A stretch of 64,000 nt of DNA from Fundicoccus ignavus (GTDB lineage: Bacteria; Bacillota; Bacilli; Lactobacillales; Aerococcaceae), in NCBI RefSeq assembly GCF_009659375.1, contig NZ_WJQT01000005.1, positions 1 to 64,000 of the forward strand, given 5' to 3'. The notes beneath the pieces were generated by a model, which worked only from the letters and a program-made list of their open reading frames with translations, made no database searches and was not told the origin of the DNA. Numbering within the stretch: the first letter of the stretch is position 1; every line of letters starts with the position of its first letter. This document shows positions 16,431 through 24,788 of this stretch, piece after piece. Both the position numbers and the translations under genes were made by a program.

Positions 16431-17591
16431 TTATTTAGTTGGTGCTGGTGCTGTGGCAGTCGTTAAGCGTTTGTTAATTTCAGCTTGAACCTTGAATGGA
16501 TCTTGTCCTGCTGCTTTAATATTTGCAATTCTTTTTGCACCATTACCCATTGAACCGGCTAATACGGCTAATACGACTTGCTCAAACGTCATATTAGTAT
16601 TAACTGCCGTCCCTAAGTCCATACGGGCATAACCTTGAATAGATGAAGCATTCCAAGCGTAAGTATTTGAACCAACTAAACTGACACCATTCTTGAAGGT
16701 ATTCCCCTCGGTTGTTGTAATGCTATTCCCATTGACTGCCGTCACAAACCCAATATGGTCTGGCCACCCTCCAGGACTATTTGATTCATCCCAATTCCAG
16801 ATAATAATGTCGCCAACCTGTGGGCGAACCTTGCCTTTCCAAATCTTTGCATCAATAAACTTCTGTTTATAAAAACCTACTGAAATTTCTGTGCCATACT
16901 TTGGTGCTAAACCTAATCGCATTAATACGACCGATACAAACATAGCGCACCAATCCCAATCATAAGTCATGCGGGTACCTCGTGGAAGTTTGGATTGTGT
17001 ATTGTAATAATCAACTAAAGCTTTATGAGCTGTTGAGTATTTAGTTGCTCCTGCATGTTTTTTTATCTCTGCAACTAATTGAGATGTGGTTACTCCCATT
17101 TCTTCATTCTCCTTTTCAATCCCTTTTCCAATCACAAAACCTACATCATATTGCTTCAGGTTGTACTGCTTGATATAAGCCAGTAATTTATCTGAGTAAG
17201 TCGGATCAGTGGCATACACTCCTTGTAGTCCTAGTGTTTGACCTTCAACCGTCTGCGCTTGGTGGAATCGGCTGTACACTGAACGGCCCCAATCGCTATC
17301 CAGCAAATCCTCACGGTCCTCGAAGGATTGTGCATCAGTCTCATACCATCTAAATCCGTCTTTAATCTCAATCCATTTGCCATCGATAAATTCAGATGTG
17401 TCTAATTTAGGTGTGGTTTTGCCTTTATAACTCCCTTTGATGCCAAACCAGTTGTGATACTTAACAGCTAGACCGCTTGCCCCTTTGGATGTTAAAAGCC
17501 CAGACTCGTGAAGAGCCTGAGCAATTAATACCGATGGATATGTGATTCTAGCGCATTTAACCGCTAATTCAATGATTTCTTTTATACTCAT
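16431..17591 (-). CDS. Prophage endolysin: glucosaminidase, CHAP amidase, CW_7
   Basis: The 386-residue lysin has a FlgJ-like glucosaminidase domain (about residues 1-150; ESGLLTSKGASGLAVKYHNWFGIKG), a CHAP domain (about 165-325) with the catalytic Cys of WDWCAMFVS and His of WPDHIGFV, and one CW_7 repeat near 335-375. A Thr/Ala/Pro-rich linker ends at PAPTK and a TAA. The frame continues without shift into a second CW_7 repeat. Its ATG overlaps the holin stop (TAATG), so the two are translationally coupled. It cleaves peptidoglycan after holin release. Confidence 0.85.
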   Translation of the reverse strand: MSIKEIIELAVKCARITYPSVLIAQALHESGLLTSKGASGLAVKYHNWFGIKGSYKGKTTPKLDTSEFIDGKWIEIKDGFRWYETDAQSFEDREDLLDSDWGRSVYSRFHQAQTVEGQTLGLQGVYATDPTYSDKLLAYIKQYNLKQYDVGFVIGKGIEKENEEMGVTTSQLVAEIKKHAGATKYSTAHKALVDYYNTQSKLPRGTRMTYDWDWCAMFVSVVLMRLGLAPKYGTEISVGFYKQKFIDAKIWKGKVRPQVGDIIIWNWDESNSPGGWPDHIGFVTAVNGNSITTTEGNTFKNGVSLVGSNTYAWNASSIQGYARMDLGTAVNTNMTFEQVVLAVLAGSMGNGAKRIANIKAAGQDPFKVQAEINKRLTTATAPAPTK

Positions 17592-18037
17592 TATTCATCT
17601 CCTGCTTCGCTTTTTTCTCGAATTTGCTTAAATGATTTTCTAATTGGCTCTGGCCACTCGATAAATTCGCTAGAGTTTTCTAGTAGTGACATGCCCTCAT
17701 TTGAGATGTAAAAAAAGATGACAATTTCCCGAAGTGGGATATTATCACCAATGATTAGCTGTAGCTGTACCGCGACGGCCACCGCTACAAAGATATAGAG
17801 TTTTTTGATTAAACCGATGAAACTAATTTTTGTGTCGAGAGAGTTGTTGTGCCAAGCTTTTAGCAATCCTGTACAAAAGTCTGCAACTACAAAGAATGTC
17901 AATGCACTGATCAAAACATCCCATCCTCCTATAAAACTGCCTATCATACCTCCTGCTAAAGCTAGTAGCGAGCTTGCCCAATTAAAGTCCTTCCAGACTG
18001 ACTGACCTAATTGGCTAATGCCTTCTTTAATACTCAT
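17591..18037 (-). CDS. Phage holin, TcdE/holin 4-1 family
   Basis: About 148 residues with hydrophobic spans around residues 20-90 and a charged C-terminal tail. ADFCTGLLKAW is characteristic of the holin-4 family. The GGAAAGGA ribosome binding site fits the ATG at 18037 rather than the ATG six codons upstream. It is directly upstream of the endolysin, the usual lysis cassette order. Confidence 0.88.
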   Translation of the reverse strand: MSIKEGISQLGQSVWKDFNWASSLLALAGGMIGSFIGGWDVLISALTFFVVADFCTGLLKAWHNNSLDTKISFIGLIKKLYIFVAVAVAVQLQLIIGDNIPLREIVIFFYISNEGMSLLENSSEFIEWPEPIRKSFKQIREKSEAGDE

Positions 18038-18090
18038 TTTATCATTCCTTTCCATAATAAAAAGCCACCTAATCAGATGGCGTGGGTAGT

Positions 18091-18489
18091 TTATAATTCA
18101 ATATATTTATTCATAAAATAATTTACTATTAAGTTATCTGCATTCATTTGTAATTCTCTTTTTTTATAGATGAAATGTACTAACCAAAAAAATCCAGCTA
18201 ATAATACAATTGACATTATTGTGATAAGGAATCCAAAGCTATCAAGTTTGCTTTTGATTCCTAAGCTCGTCAAAATAAAAGATAATGATAAAGAAAAACA
18301 TTTGAATATAAAGGTTTCAGATTCTTTGGCCAATTTATTTATCCTGTCTTTTTCTTCTAAGAATGATTTCATTTTGTGTATTAAACGTTTGTCCCCCTCT
18401 TCAAAAACTTTATCGATAAAATCGTAATTAGATAATATTGAATCAGATTTTCTTAAATAAGTAAGGTAATCGTTAAAATTTTCACACAT
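18091..18489 (-). CDS. Small two-span membrane protein of the prophage
   Basis: The ATG at 18489 follows AAAAGGAG. The 132-residue protein has a charged N-terminal helical part and two membrane spans in the C-terminal half (CFSLSLSFILTSLGI and FGFLITIMSIVLLAGFFWLV). I recognise no family. Its place just before the holin suggests a lysis accessory or exclusion protein, but that is positional inference. Confidence 0.6.
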   Translation of the reverse strand: MCENFNDYLTYLRKSDSILSNYDFIDKVFEEGDKRLIHKMKSFLEEKDRINKLAKESETFIFKCFSLSLSFILTSLGIKSKLDSFGFLITIMSIVLLAGFFWLVHFIYKKRELQMNADNLIVNYFMNKYIEL

Positions 18490-18601
18490 ATCAAAAACTC
18501 CTTTTAGACCAAGTATAGCAAATCCCAAATTAAAAGACACCAAATTTCTGACTGTCTCACTTACATTTTGTTTTCATTTACCTCACAGTAGGTGTCTACT
18601 G

Positions 18602-19174
18602 CTACAAAATCTCAGAGACAGAATTAATATTTTCAAAAACCATGCCTGTCCTATCTACTACATAAAAAGGTTGAGCAGTTTCGTCTTTTTCTTCCCCTGA
18701 GTACGGATCACCAATCTCAAGCAAGTTACCGAAACGTTTCAAAGCTTCGCTTCGTGTTGTGATGTCAATGCCTTTGGCTTTAGCCGACTGGAACATATAA
18801 CTCAAGCCTTCTGGGTCAAAGTTCCTTCTCCAAGTATGCTCCATCATGATTCCAAATCCGTTCGAACTCACGATTTCGTCCAACATTGCATCAATGGCGG
18901 CGTTGCCTTTATTGCTCATCTCAATGTAGCAGTGTAGCTGATAAGTTGGGAATGGAATATCAGAATCACCGGGAACCATTATACCATCCCCCCCACGACG
19001 GGCTGATGCACAATACTTTTTAATGATTTTTCGATCAGTATAGTGACTCGTTGAATAAGGCGCTGTGTGGTGAATAGCATGTAACCCCATAGATGCTAGC
19101 TCTGAAATGCTTGTGCGTATTTCTGTTTCAATCTCATCGTCTGAGAGTCTAATAAATGTATATGCTCTACTCAT
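18602..19174 (-). pseudogene. Truncated phage tail-type protein, 3' part
   Basis: The 190 codons contain a stretch (HHTAPYSTSHYTDRKIIKKYC, then MMEHTWRRN, then AKAKGIDITTRSEALKRFGN) like polysaccharide-deacetylase domains at the ends of phage minor structural proteins. The apparent start ATG overlaps the first base of the IS21 element (TGTAAATG end), has no ribosome binding site, and the frame is cut there. No matching 5' part is found on the far side of the IS, so the rest of the gene has been deleted. Confidence 0.65.
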
Positions 19175-19234
19175 GTAAATGTCAACTGAAAAAGGGTCCA
19201 GCTTGCTATTGAAAATGGGACCACTATGCTAGGT

Positions 19235-19984
19235 CTAGTTAGTTGTCATGGAATCAATCCAAGAGCTAGTTTGTTTAATGCGGTAACTTTCTCCTCGCAT
19301 GTCTATGACATGTGCTTGATAAGCGAGACGGTCCACGAGGGCTGCTGTTAAGGTTGTATCTTTGAAACATTCATGCCAGCGATCAAAGGTTAAGTTGCTT
19401 GTAATCATAATTGAACCTTTGTCATTACGGTTGGATAGTAAATTGAATAAGAGTTCTGCCCCCGACTCATCGAAAGATAAATAACCTAATTCATCGATAA
19501 TTACAAGGTCGACACTTTCAAAGCGACGTTTAAAACGGACAAATTGACTCTGGGTCACCGCTTCTTTTAATTGGATGATTAAGTTAGGGGCATTAACGAA
19601 TTGGACATTGAAGCCTTGCAGGCAGGCTTCAATCCCAATGGCGATACTAAAATGTGTTTTGCCGGTTCCCGGATTGCCTATCAAAATCGCATTTTCTTTG
19701 CGCTTAATAAATTCGAGCGAGGTCAATACGCGCAATTGCTTACGACTTGTTTCAGGAAAGACTGTATCATCAAAATCAGCTAAATACTTCTTTTGTTGAA
19801 ACTTGGCTTGAGTGATTCGCCGTTGATAACTGCGGTTACGTCGGTGCGATACTTCTTCTGTGAGTAATTCTGTTAAGGCTTCCTCGAAGTTTAAACCCCG
19901 TTGATTCACTTCTTTAATAAAGCTGTCATGATATTCTCTCGTATAAGATAACTTTAATTCTCTGGCTGCTTCTTCAATCATCAT
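19235..19984 (-). CDS. istB: IS21 helper ATPase IstB
   Basis: A 249-residue DnaC-like AAA+ protein with Walker A GNPGTGKTH, Walker B LVIIDELGYL and the SNLTFDRW segment. IstB stimulates IstA transposition. Its ATG overlaps the istA stop in an ATGA arrangement. The reading frame is intact, unlike istA. Confidence 0.92.
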   Translation of the reverse strand: MMIEEAARELKLSYTREYHDSFIKEVNQRGLNFEEALTELLTEEVSHRRNRSYQRRITQAKFQQKKYLADFDDTVFPETSRKQLRVLTSLEFIKRKENAILIGNPGTGKTHFSIAIGIEACLQGFNVQFVNAPNLIIQLKEAVTQSQFVRFKRRFESVDLVIIDELGYLSFDESGAELLFNLLSNRNDKGSIMITSNLTFDRWHECFKDTTLTAALVDRLAYQAHVIDMRGESYRIKQTSSWIDSMTTN

Positions 19985-21471
19985 GAATACACACGCTCCA
20001 ATCCATAGAGTCGATTCAGGCGTTGCCAATCTGCTTCAATGGCATCGGTGATAGCTTCTGCTTTTGTAGAGGGCAGCTTCATTTCTGGGACTAGCGATGC
20101 CAGTGACAATTTATGAAGGAGCTGGTCCTTTGGTAATTCCCGGTATTGATCTAGTTTTTCTAGGAATTCCCGGGGTTTTTCCTTATAATATAGGTCAAAG
20201 AGGGTTTTCAAATCCGGTGAGTGTTTCAGCACTAAAGCGTGCTGTAATGCCCCAGGTTTTCTCATCAGCGTCTTGAGGTAGTGGTATATGTCAAGCTGAT
20301 ACTGATGTGAACCCTCTATTTTTTGATGCCGGCAGACTTCGGTGTGATGGGCATAAACGACAAAGTAGTCATGGTAGACCTTTAATTGAACCGTTTGACC
20401 CACCAAATAGTCTGGCACTGAATATGCATTGCTTTCAAATTGAATATGACTATAGTTATTCACGCGACATTGAGCGATTTGGGCGAGTTCAAACGGAGGG
20501 CGGTAAGCTAATAAATGTTGCTTTTCCTCAACAATCTGACTGGGTTGATTCAGTCGGATTAATTGATCTGTTAAATAACCTTGTGCTGCTTCAAACGTAG
20601 GAAATTGGTAAGCTTTGGCGAAACATTGTTGGCGAATGTGCTTCACTCTTCCTTCAACCGTTCCTTTCTCATGGCCACTAAAACAATTGGTTACATTAAT
20701 GTTAAAACCATAATATAAAGAAAGCTTGATTAAAGCTTCATTGAGTTCCTTCTTTGACCGACCGATAAAACGTGAGACGACATTGCGCATGTTATCATAG
20801 ACCACTTCATGATAGACCCCTCCCACCATTTCGAAAAACTGAACATGGGCATCTTGAAAGACTTCTTGCTTCTGATTGGTATAAAGGTAAGCCCAATAAA
20901 AATCTGAAGCCGGACAGGCGAGGACCGCTAAATAATATGTTCTTACTTTTCCAGCAATCTCAAGTTTGACTTCACCAAAATCAAATTCGAGTCGGTAACC
21001 CAAAGGATACTCTTGCCGAATAAAGGCTTCTTTTGTCTTTTATTTGAATTGACGCCAATAATGAGCCACTGTTCGATAGCCAATCGAATGGCCTTCATGT
21101 ATCAAGATTTCATGTACGGTAATGGCGGTGAGAGCTTGTTTATGGGTTCCTAGCCGCTTATTTTTAATTAACTCCTCTTGATATAATTCCTTCATGCGTC
21201 TTTCGACTTCTTGGGTATAGGTTCGATTTTTTCGTTTCGAACTATCATAGGAGCGTGTTAAAACAAGTGCTTCAGTGGCTTTCTCAACCTCCTTTTCATG
21301 TGTACTTGTTTCCAATGCGCGTAAGCCTTCCTTATATTTGGAACAAATCGATGTGACTGTCTTGCGATTAATCCCTAGCTCTCTTGCGATATGCCGATAA
21401 GATTCTCCTTGACGATAGCGTGAGATAACTTCAAAGTGTTTCATTCTACTAATCACTCCTCTTGCCTCCAT
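19981..21471 (-). pseudogene. istA: IS21 transposase IstA interrupted by an in-frame TAA
   Basis: The frame from 21471 encodes an N-terminal helix-turn-helix (YRHIARELGINRKTV) and stops at TAA 21042-21040 after WRQFK. The same frame resumes at once with KTKEAFIRQEYPLGYRLEFDFGE and runs to 19981. The downstream part has the DDE catalytic residues: Asp in EFDFGE, Asp in VYDNM and Glu in KGTVEGRV. One nonsense codon is the only lesion, so this is either a recent pseudogene or needs readthrough to be active. Confidence 0.85.
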
Positions 21472-21621
21472 CCATATTTAGTATGTATGGTAAGCATAAA
21501 AATAAGTGGTCCCATTTTCAACGGCAATTCGTCGAATTATGGGCCACTTTTAAGATACAATAAACATTTTGTGCTACTTTTAAGGTTAAAACCCTTGTAA
21601 ACATTGATAAATAAGCAATAA

Positions 21622-21697
21622 AAAAAGGCACATGGTGTCATCACTTATAGCTGCTACCTTCCGGTCCTGACTCAGTTCGTGACTCTACCATTGCCAA
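21622..21697 (-). ncRNA. ffs: Signal recognition particle RNA, small bacterial type
   Basis: The minus strand contains the invariant SRP apical loop GTCAGGACCGGAAGGTAGC, flanked by arms that close as GGCAATGGT with ACCATGTGCC. A run of T follows the 3' arm as an intrinsic terminator. The location between tadA and dnaX is conserved in Firmicutes, here separated from dnaX by the prophage and IS island. The paired core is short, about 70 nt. Confidence 0.93.
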
Positions 21698-21707
21698 TTA
21701 ATAGTAT

Positions 21708-21737
21708 AGCACAGGTAAATCTGTTTGTAAAATAGCA
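21708..21737 (-). promoter_or_regulatory. Promoter of the SRP RNA gene
   Basis: On the minus strand TTTACA and TATACT are separated by 17 bases, and the predicted start lies at or near the GGC that opens the RNA. Both boxes are close to consensus, as expected for a stable RNA gene. Confidence 0.75.
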
Positions 21738-21772
21738 ATTTAAGTCTTAGTATTTTGTCTGAATTATGCACT

Positions 21773-21927
21773 TGTGGATACTATTTCGGTGTAATCTATC
21801 CACATTCTGTTGATAAACAACCACTTATCAACAGAACATCTGTGCGTAACTTTCATAGAGGGAAGTTTTTAGAGAAAGTTATCCACAGTTACACATAGTT
21901 ACGCACAGAAAGCTGCAGTTATACACA
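21773..21927. promoter_or_regulatory. Cluster of DnaA boxes between ffs and tadA
   Basis: Within 155 bases are TGTGGATAC (21773), CTATCCACA (21796), TGTTGATAA (21808), TTATCAACA (21825), TGTGCGTAA (21841), TTATCCACA (21879, perfect), TTACGCACA (21899) and TTATACACA (21919, a TTATNCACA match). From 21879 the units recur every 10 bases. A 10-bp inverted repeat CTGTTGATAA/TTATCAACAG spans 21807-21834. This could titrate or reload DnaA, or regulate tadA. The function is inferred. Confidence 0.65.
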
Positions 21928-21936
21928 CATTTGCTG

Positions 21937-22476
21937 TTAATTTTCGCCCATTTCTTGCGCTAAACGTTTAAGTCGCTTACGTTCTTTGTTACGCAGACGC
22001 AAATTCTTGAAAAATTCTGTCAATAAACCACCACATTCGTCACGTAATACGCCCTCAATAACAGCAGGCTGATGGTTGAAACGTTCATCTTCAAGTAAGT
22101 TCATTAGAGTTCCCGCACAACCTGCTTTTAAATCTGGAGCTCCGTAAACAACTTGATCCACCCGAGACATAATCAGCGCACCTGAGCACATCGGACATGG
22201 TTCTAATGTCACATAAAGCGTTGTTCCTTCGAGACGCCAAGCTTTTAACTGTTCATTCGCTTGTTCAATCGCCAAAATTTCAGCATGCCCGATGGCACTG
22301 TGCGTGAGTTCTCGTAAATTATGCGCACTCGCAATTATTTCCCCATCTTTGACAATGACTGCACCAATGGGTACCTCACCTTTAGCACCGGCTAATTCTG
22401 CCTCGGCAATGGCTGCTTGCATCCAATGTTCGTGTTCCTTTAATTCTTCGACCGTTAAATTTTCCGCCCTTAACAT
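21937..22476 (-). CDS. tadA: tRNA-specific adenosine deaminase
   Basis: The 179-residue zinc deaminase converts A34 to inosine in tRNA(Arg). The zinc ligands and catalytic Glu are in GHAEILAIEQA and PCPMCSGAL. It sits upstream of ffs as in other Firmicutes. The N-terminal extension before the deaminase core is about 15 residues. Confidence 0.94.
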   Translation of the reverse strand: MLRAENLTVEELKEHEHWMQAAIAEAELAGAKGEVPIGAVIVKDGEIIASAHNLRELTHSAIGHAEILAIEQANEQLKAWRLEGTTLYVTLEPCPMCSGALIMSRVDQVVYGAPDLKAGCAGTLMNLLEDERFNHQPAVIEGVLRDECGGLLTEFFKNLRLRNKERKRLKRLAQEMGEN

Positions 22477-22613
22477 ATTATCACCAATTTTCTATTCTTT
22501 ACTTACGTAGCTTTATTGTAGCATGTTATCTTGTTTGAATGACTGTTGATTTTCACGTATAAATGTTAAACTAATCATACAGAAGACCTGGCTCAATTGA
22601 AAGGACATGACGT

Positions 22614-23495
22614 ATGATTAACTCACTGAAACAATTGTATCCCAACAGTTTACTCAATCCGATTGACTTGAAACGTCCCGAGGATTATTACCATTTTCAA
22701 GCTTTAGAAAATAGCTTATTTATTCCACTTTGTGAATTGAAAAACGACCAAATTAAACTGCTCAATATTTTCTCTGAAAATTCAACTAGTACAACAAATT
22801 CTTTACCTGCCAATCCTATTGAAGAGAGTTGGTATCAATTTCTAACAAAGAACAGTCCTGCGGTGCCATCGGGCGCCGAGAGTGTGCGTATTTTGCAATT
22901 GGATTTTTATAAATTACCTGAACAATTTGCCTATGACATTTGGAAAGATACCTTAAAGGATTCATTAGATGCTATCATCACGATTCTTTCCTTGAATGAA
23001 AGACGTCTCTTGGTTATTTTGGACGCAGATCGTTTAGAAAATGATACGGTACCACAATTGACAGGCCTTATCACGACTTTAGATGATGACTTTGAAGTGG
23101 CAACGCGAGGGATAATCGGCCAGATCCACCGCGTTTCTCAAGCATTACCGAGTCTTTACGAAAATGAATTAATGCTCTTTAATCAAGCAATACAGTCAGA
23201 TATTTTCAAAGAAATCCAATATTTATCCGATACTTTATTGAATGAGATTGGGCATGAAGCAACGGCTCAACAGCCAATTTTAGCCAATTTACGTCAACAA
23301 ATTTTAAGTAATTCGGAATACGAAGCGACGATTCGAACACTCTTTGCCCATCGTGGCAACTTGACCCAAGCAGCTGAAGCACTGTTTGTTCACCGCAATA
23401 CGCTGACATACCGTATGAATAAATTCACCAAAGAAAGTGGCTTTAATTTACAGCATTTACCCGATTTAATTATTTGTTATTTAGCGTCAAATTAA
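22614..23495 (+). CDS. PucR/CdaR-type regulator
   Basis: The 293-residue protein ends in the PucR C-terminal helix-turn-helix: RTLFAHRGNLTQAAEALFVHRNTLTYRMNKF. The N-terminal region has no recognisable ligand domain beyond weak similarity to CdaR-type regulators. It is the first plus-strand gene after tadA, and the frameshifted GNAT gene follows within about 25 bases. Its ligand and target are unknown. Confidence 0.75.
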   Translation: MINSLKQLYPNSLLNPIDLKRPEDYYHFQALENSLFIPLCELKNDQIKLLNIFSENSTSTTNSLPANPIEESWYQFLTKNSPAVPSGAESVRILQLDFYKLPEQFAYDIWKDTLKDSLDAIITILSLNERRLLVILDADRLENDTVPQLTGLITTLDDDFEVATRGIIGQIHRVSQALPSLYENELMLFNQAIQSDIFKEIQYLSDTLLNEIGHEATAQQPILANLRQQILSNSEYEATIRTLFAHRGNLTQAAEALFVHRNTLTYRMNKFTKESGFNLQHLPDLIICYLASN

Positions 23496-23519
23496 CCTTT
23501 TATGTGCGGAGGTATTCAC

Positions 23520-23991
23520 ATGAGTAACCATTTTAGATCAATTAAACCAGAAGATTTTCCAACTTGCGCCAGAATATTAACCAAAGCCTACAGTGGCGAA
23601 CCATGGTATAATACTTGGTCTCATGACGATGCCTTATTAAGAATTGAAGCGATTATGAGTGGCTTTAGTGCCCGAGGTTATGTGATGGAATATAATCAAA
23701 AAATTGTTGCGATGTGTCTTGCCCGAATTGATTACTACTATTAATAATTGGCGTCAATTTTGTATTGATGAATTTAATGTTCTGCCCGATTATCAAGAGA
23801 AGCAAATCGGCTCAAAAATGTTAACTTACGTGACAGATGCCATGAAGCAGCAAGACATTAATCGCATGTTTCTGATTACCGGAGGCGCACAAGCTGCTCG
23901 TTTTTATCAGCATAATGGCTTCGAAGTATCAACTGAAGGCACGATGATGGAGCTTGTTTTGAACGATTTATTTCTATCTCTAGACAAATAA
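23520..23991 (+). pseudogene. Frameshifted GNAT acetyltransferase
   Basis: A GGAGG ribosome binding site precedes the ATG at 23520. The frame encodes an N-terminal GNAT half ending ARIDYYY and stops at 23742-23744. Dropping one base near there restores the match (NNWRQFCIDEFNVLPDYQEKQIGSKML), and the second frame carries the acetyl-CoA loop region and C terminus to 23991. The change is a single-base insertion in an ATTA-rich stretch. It may be a real pseudogene or a sequencing error. Confidence 0.8.
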
Positions 23992-24030
23992 AAGCGCGGC
24001 GAGTGTCATTGACACCGGCCACGCTTTTTT
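23991..24030. terminator. Bidirectional terminator between the GNAT and ytxH genes
   Basis: AAAGCGCGGCGAGTGTCA pairs with TTGACACCGGCCACGCTTT with few mismatches and is followed by TTTTTT on the plus strand. It lies between two converging genes and can serve both. Confidence 0.8.
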
Positions 24031-24035
24031 CACGT

Positions 24036-24380
24036 TTAGTCGAAATAATCAGAAACTTTTGAGGTTGCATCAGACGTAAGTTTCTTAGCGCGATCAAGAA
24101 TTTCTCCGAACGCATCGCCTGTTTTATCTTTTAAATTACCCGCTTGATTCGCAAATTTCATTAACGTATTAATTTCTGCATCATCTAAATGGTCAACAGC
24201 CGAAACAAGTGCATCTGAACCATGCAACGTGTTTTTTACAAATGATTTAGCTTTTTCGCGATTGATCATACCTTCAACTTTTTCACGAGCTGAATCATTT
24301 AAATAAACAAAAGCCGCTAAACCAGCAACTGTCACCGCTGAACCTAATAAAACTGTTGCAATATACCCTTTTCTCTTCAT
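24036..24380 (-). CDS. YtxH-like membrane-anchored protein
   Basis: The ATG at 24380 follows GGAGGAG and gives 114 residues: one N-terminal membrane span (IATVLLGSAVTVAGLAAFVYL), then a charged, amphipathic helical tail rich in Lys and Asp. This is the YtxH/gas-vesicle-like layout found in Firmicute stress proteins. Function is unknown. Confidence 0.75.
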   Translation of the reverse strand: MKRKGYIATVLLGSAVTVAGLAAFVYLNDSAREKVEGMINREKAKSFVKNTLHGSDALVSAVDHLDDAEINTLMKFANQAGNLKDKTGDAFGEILDRAKKLTSDATSKVSDYFD

Positions 24381-24422
24381 TATTTCTCCTCCTATTTCGA
24401 ATATATTTTCGATACACAACAA

Positions 24423-24740
24423 TTATAACACACTAGAAATCAGACAACTATTCATAAGCCCTAACCTAAAAGTTGGGCGCGGCATCGATTCCCTCAGAAG
24501 TATGGTGTTATTATCGATTGGGGCCCCTCATTTCCTGAGCGAGGCGCTTTCATAGTCTCTTTGGCACGTCGTTCATTTTGCGAGGGGCAAGTAGCTACAC
24601 TAACACCTAGCACTTAAAAATCTGAATATATTTAATCACTTTCTTTTTCCCAAGTAAGGCCATCGCCTTGAAAAATCACCACAGGGAGCTCAGTACAAAG
24701 CTTGATAATTCAACATAAAACTTATAAAGATATTACAAAA
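24423..24740. other. Gene-free gap upstream of ytxH and downstream of clpC
   Basis: The left part should hold the ytxH promoter. A short copy of the interspersed repeat end (CAGTACAAAGCTTGATAATTCAACATAAAACTTATAA) lies at about 24690-24726, directly before the clpC terminator. I see no gene. Confidence 0.55.
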
Positions 24741-24774
24741 AAAGCAGCTCCCATATAATTCAGAGAGCTGCTTT
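24741..24774 (-). terminator. Terminator of clpC
   Basis: AAAGCAGCTC and GAGCTGCTTT form a perfect 10-bp stem with an A run on the plus-strand left side, giving a U run in the clpC transcript. It lies just after the clpC stop codon. Confidence 0.85.
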
Positions 24775-24788
24775 CCTAGTGATGCTAA

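Larger units (their letters stand above)
19174..21559 (-). mobile_element. IS21-family insertion sequence
   Basis: The element carries istA and istB in overlapping order. The TGT-starting ends at 19174 (TGTAAATGTCAACTG) and 21559 (TGTATCTTAAAAG, read inwards) are followed about 35 bases in by a shared inverted 17-mer TTGAAAATGGGACCACT, a typical multiple-terminal-repeat layout. The flanks CTCA and ATAA do not match as a target duplication, in keeping with a deletion or recombination beside it. Confidence 0.85.

Noticed and set aside
19170-21565. Target-site duplication flanking the IS21 element
   Set aside because: The flanking bases do not match on the two sides, so none is annotated.
21773-21927. 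Chromosomal replication origin
   Set aside because: DnaA boxes are dense, but dnaA and dnaN are not here and no AT-rich unwinding element is evident. A secondary DnaA-binding site is the safer reading.
23700-23760. Programmed frameshift in the GNAT gene
   Set aside because: No classic slippery heptamer or downstream stimulatory structure is evident, so a simple insertion is more likely.
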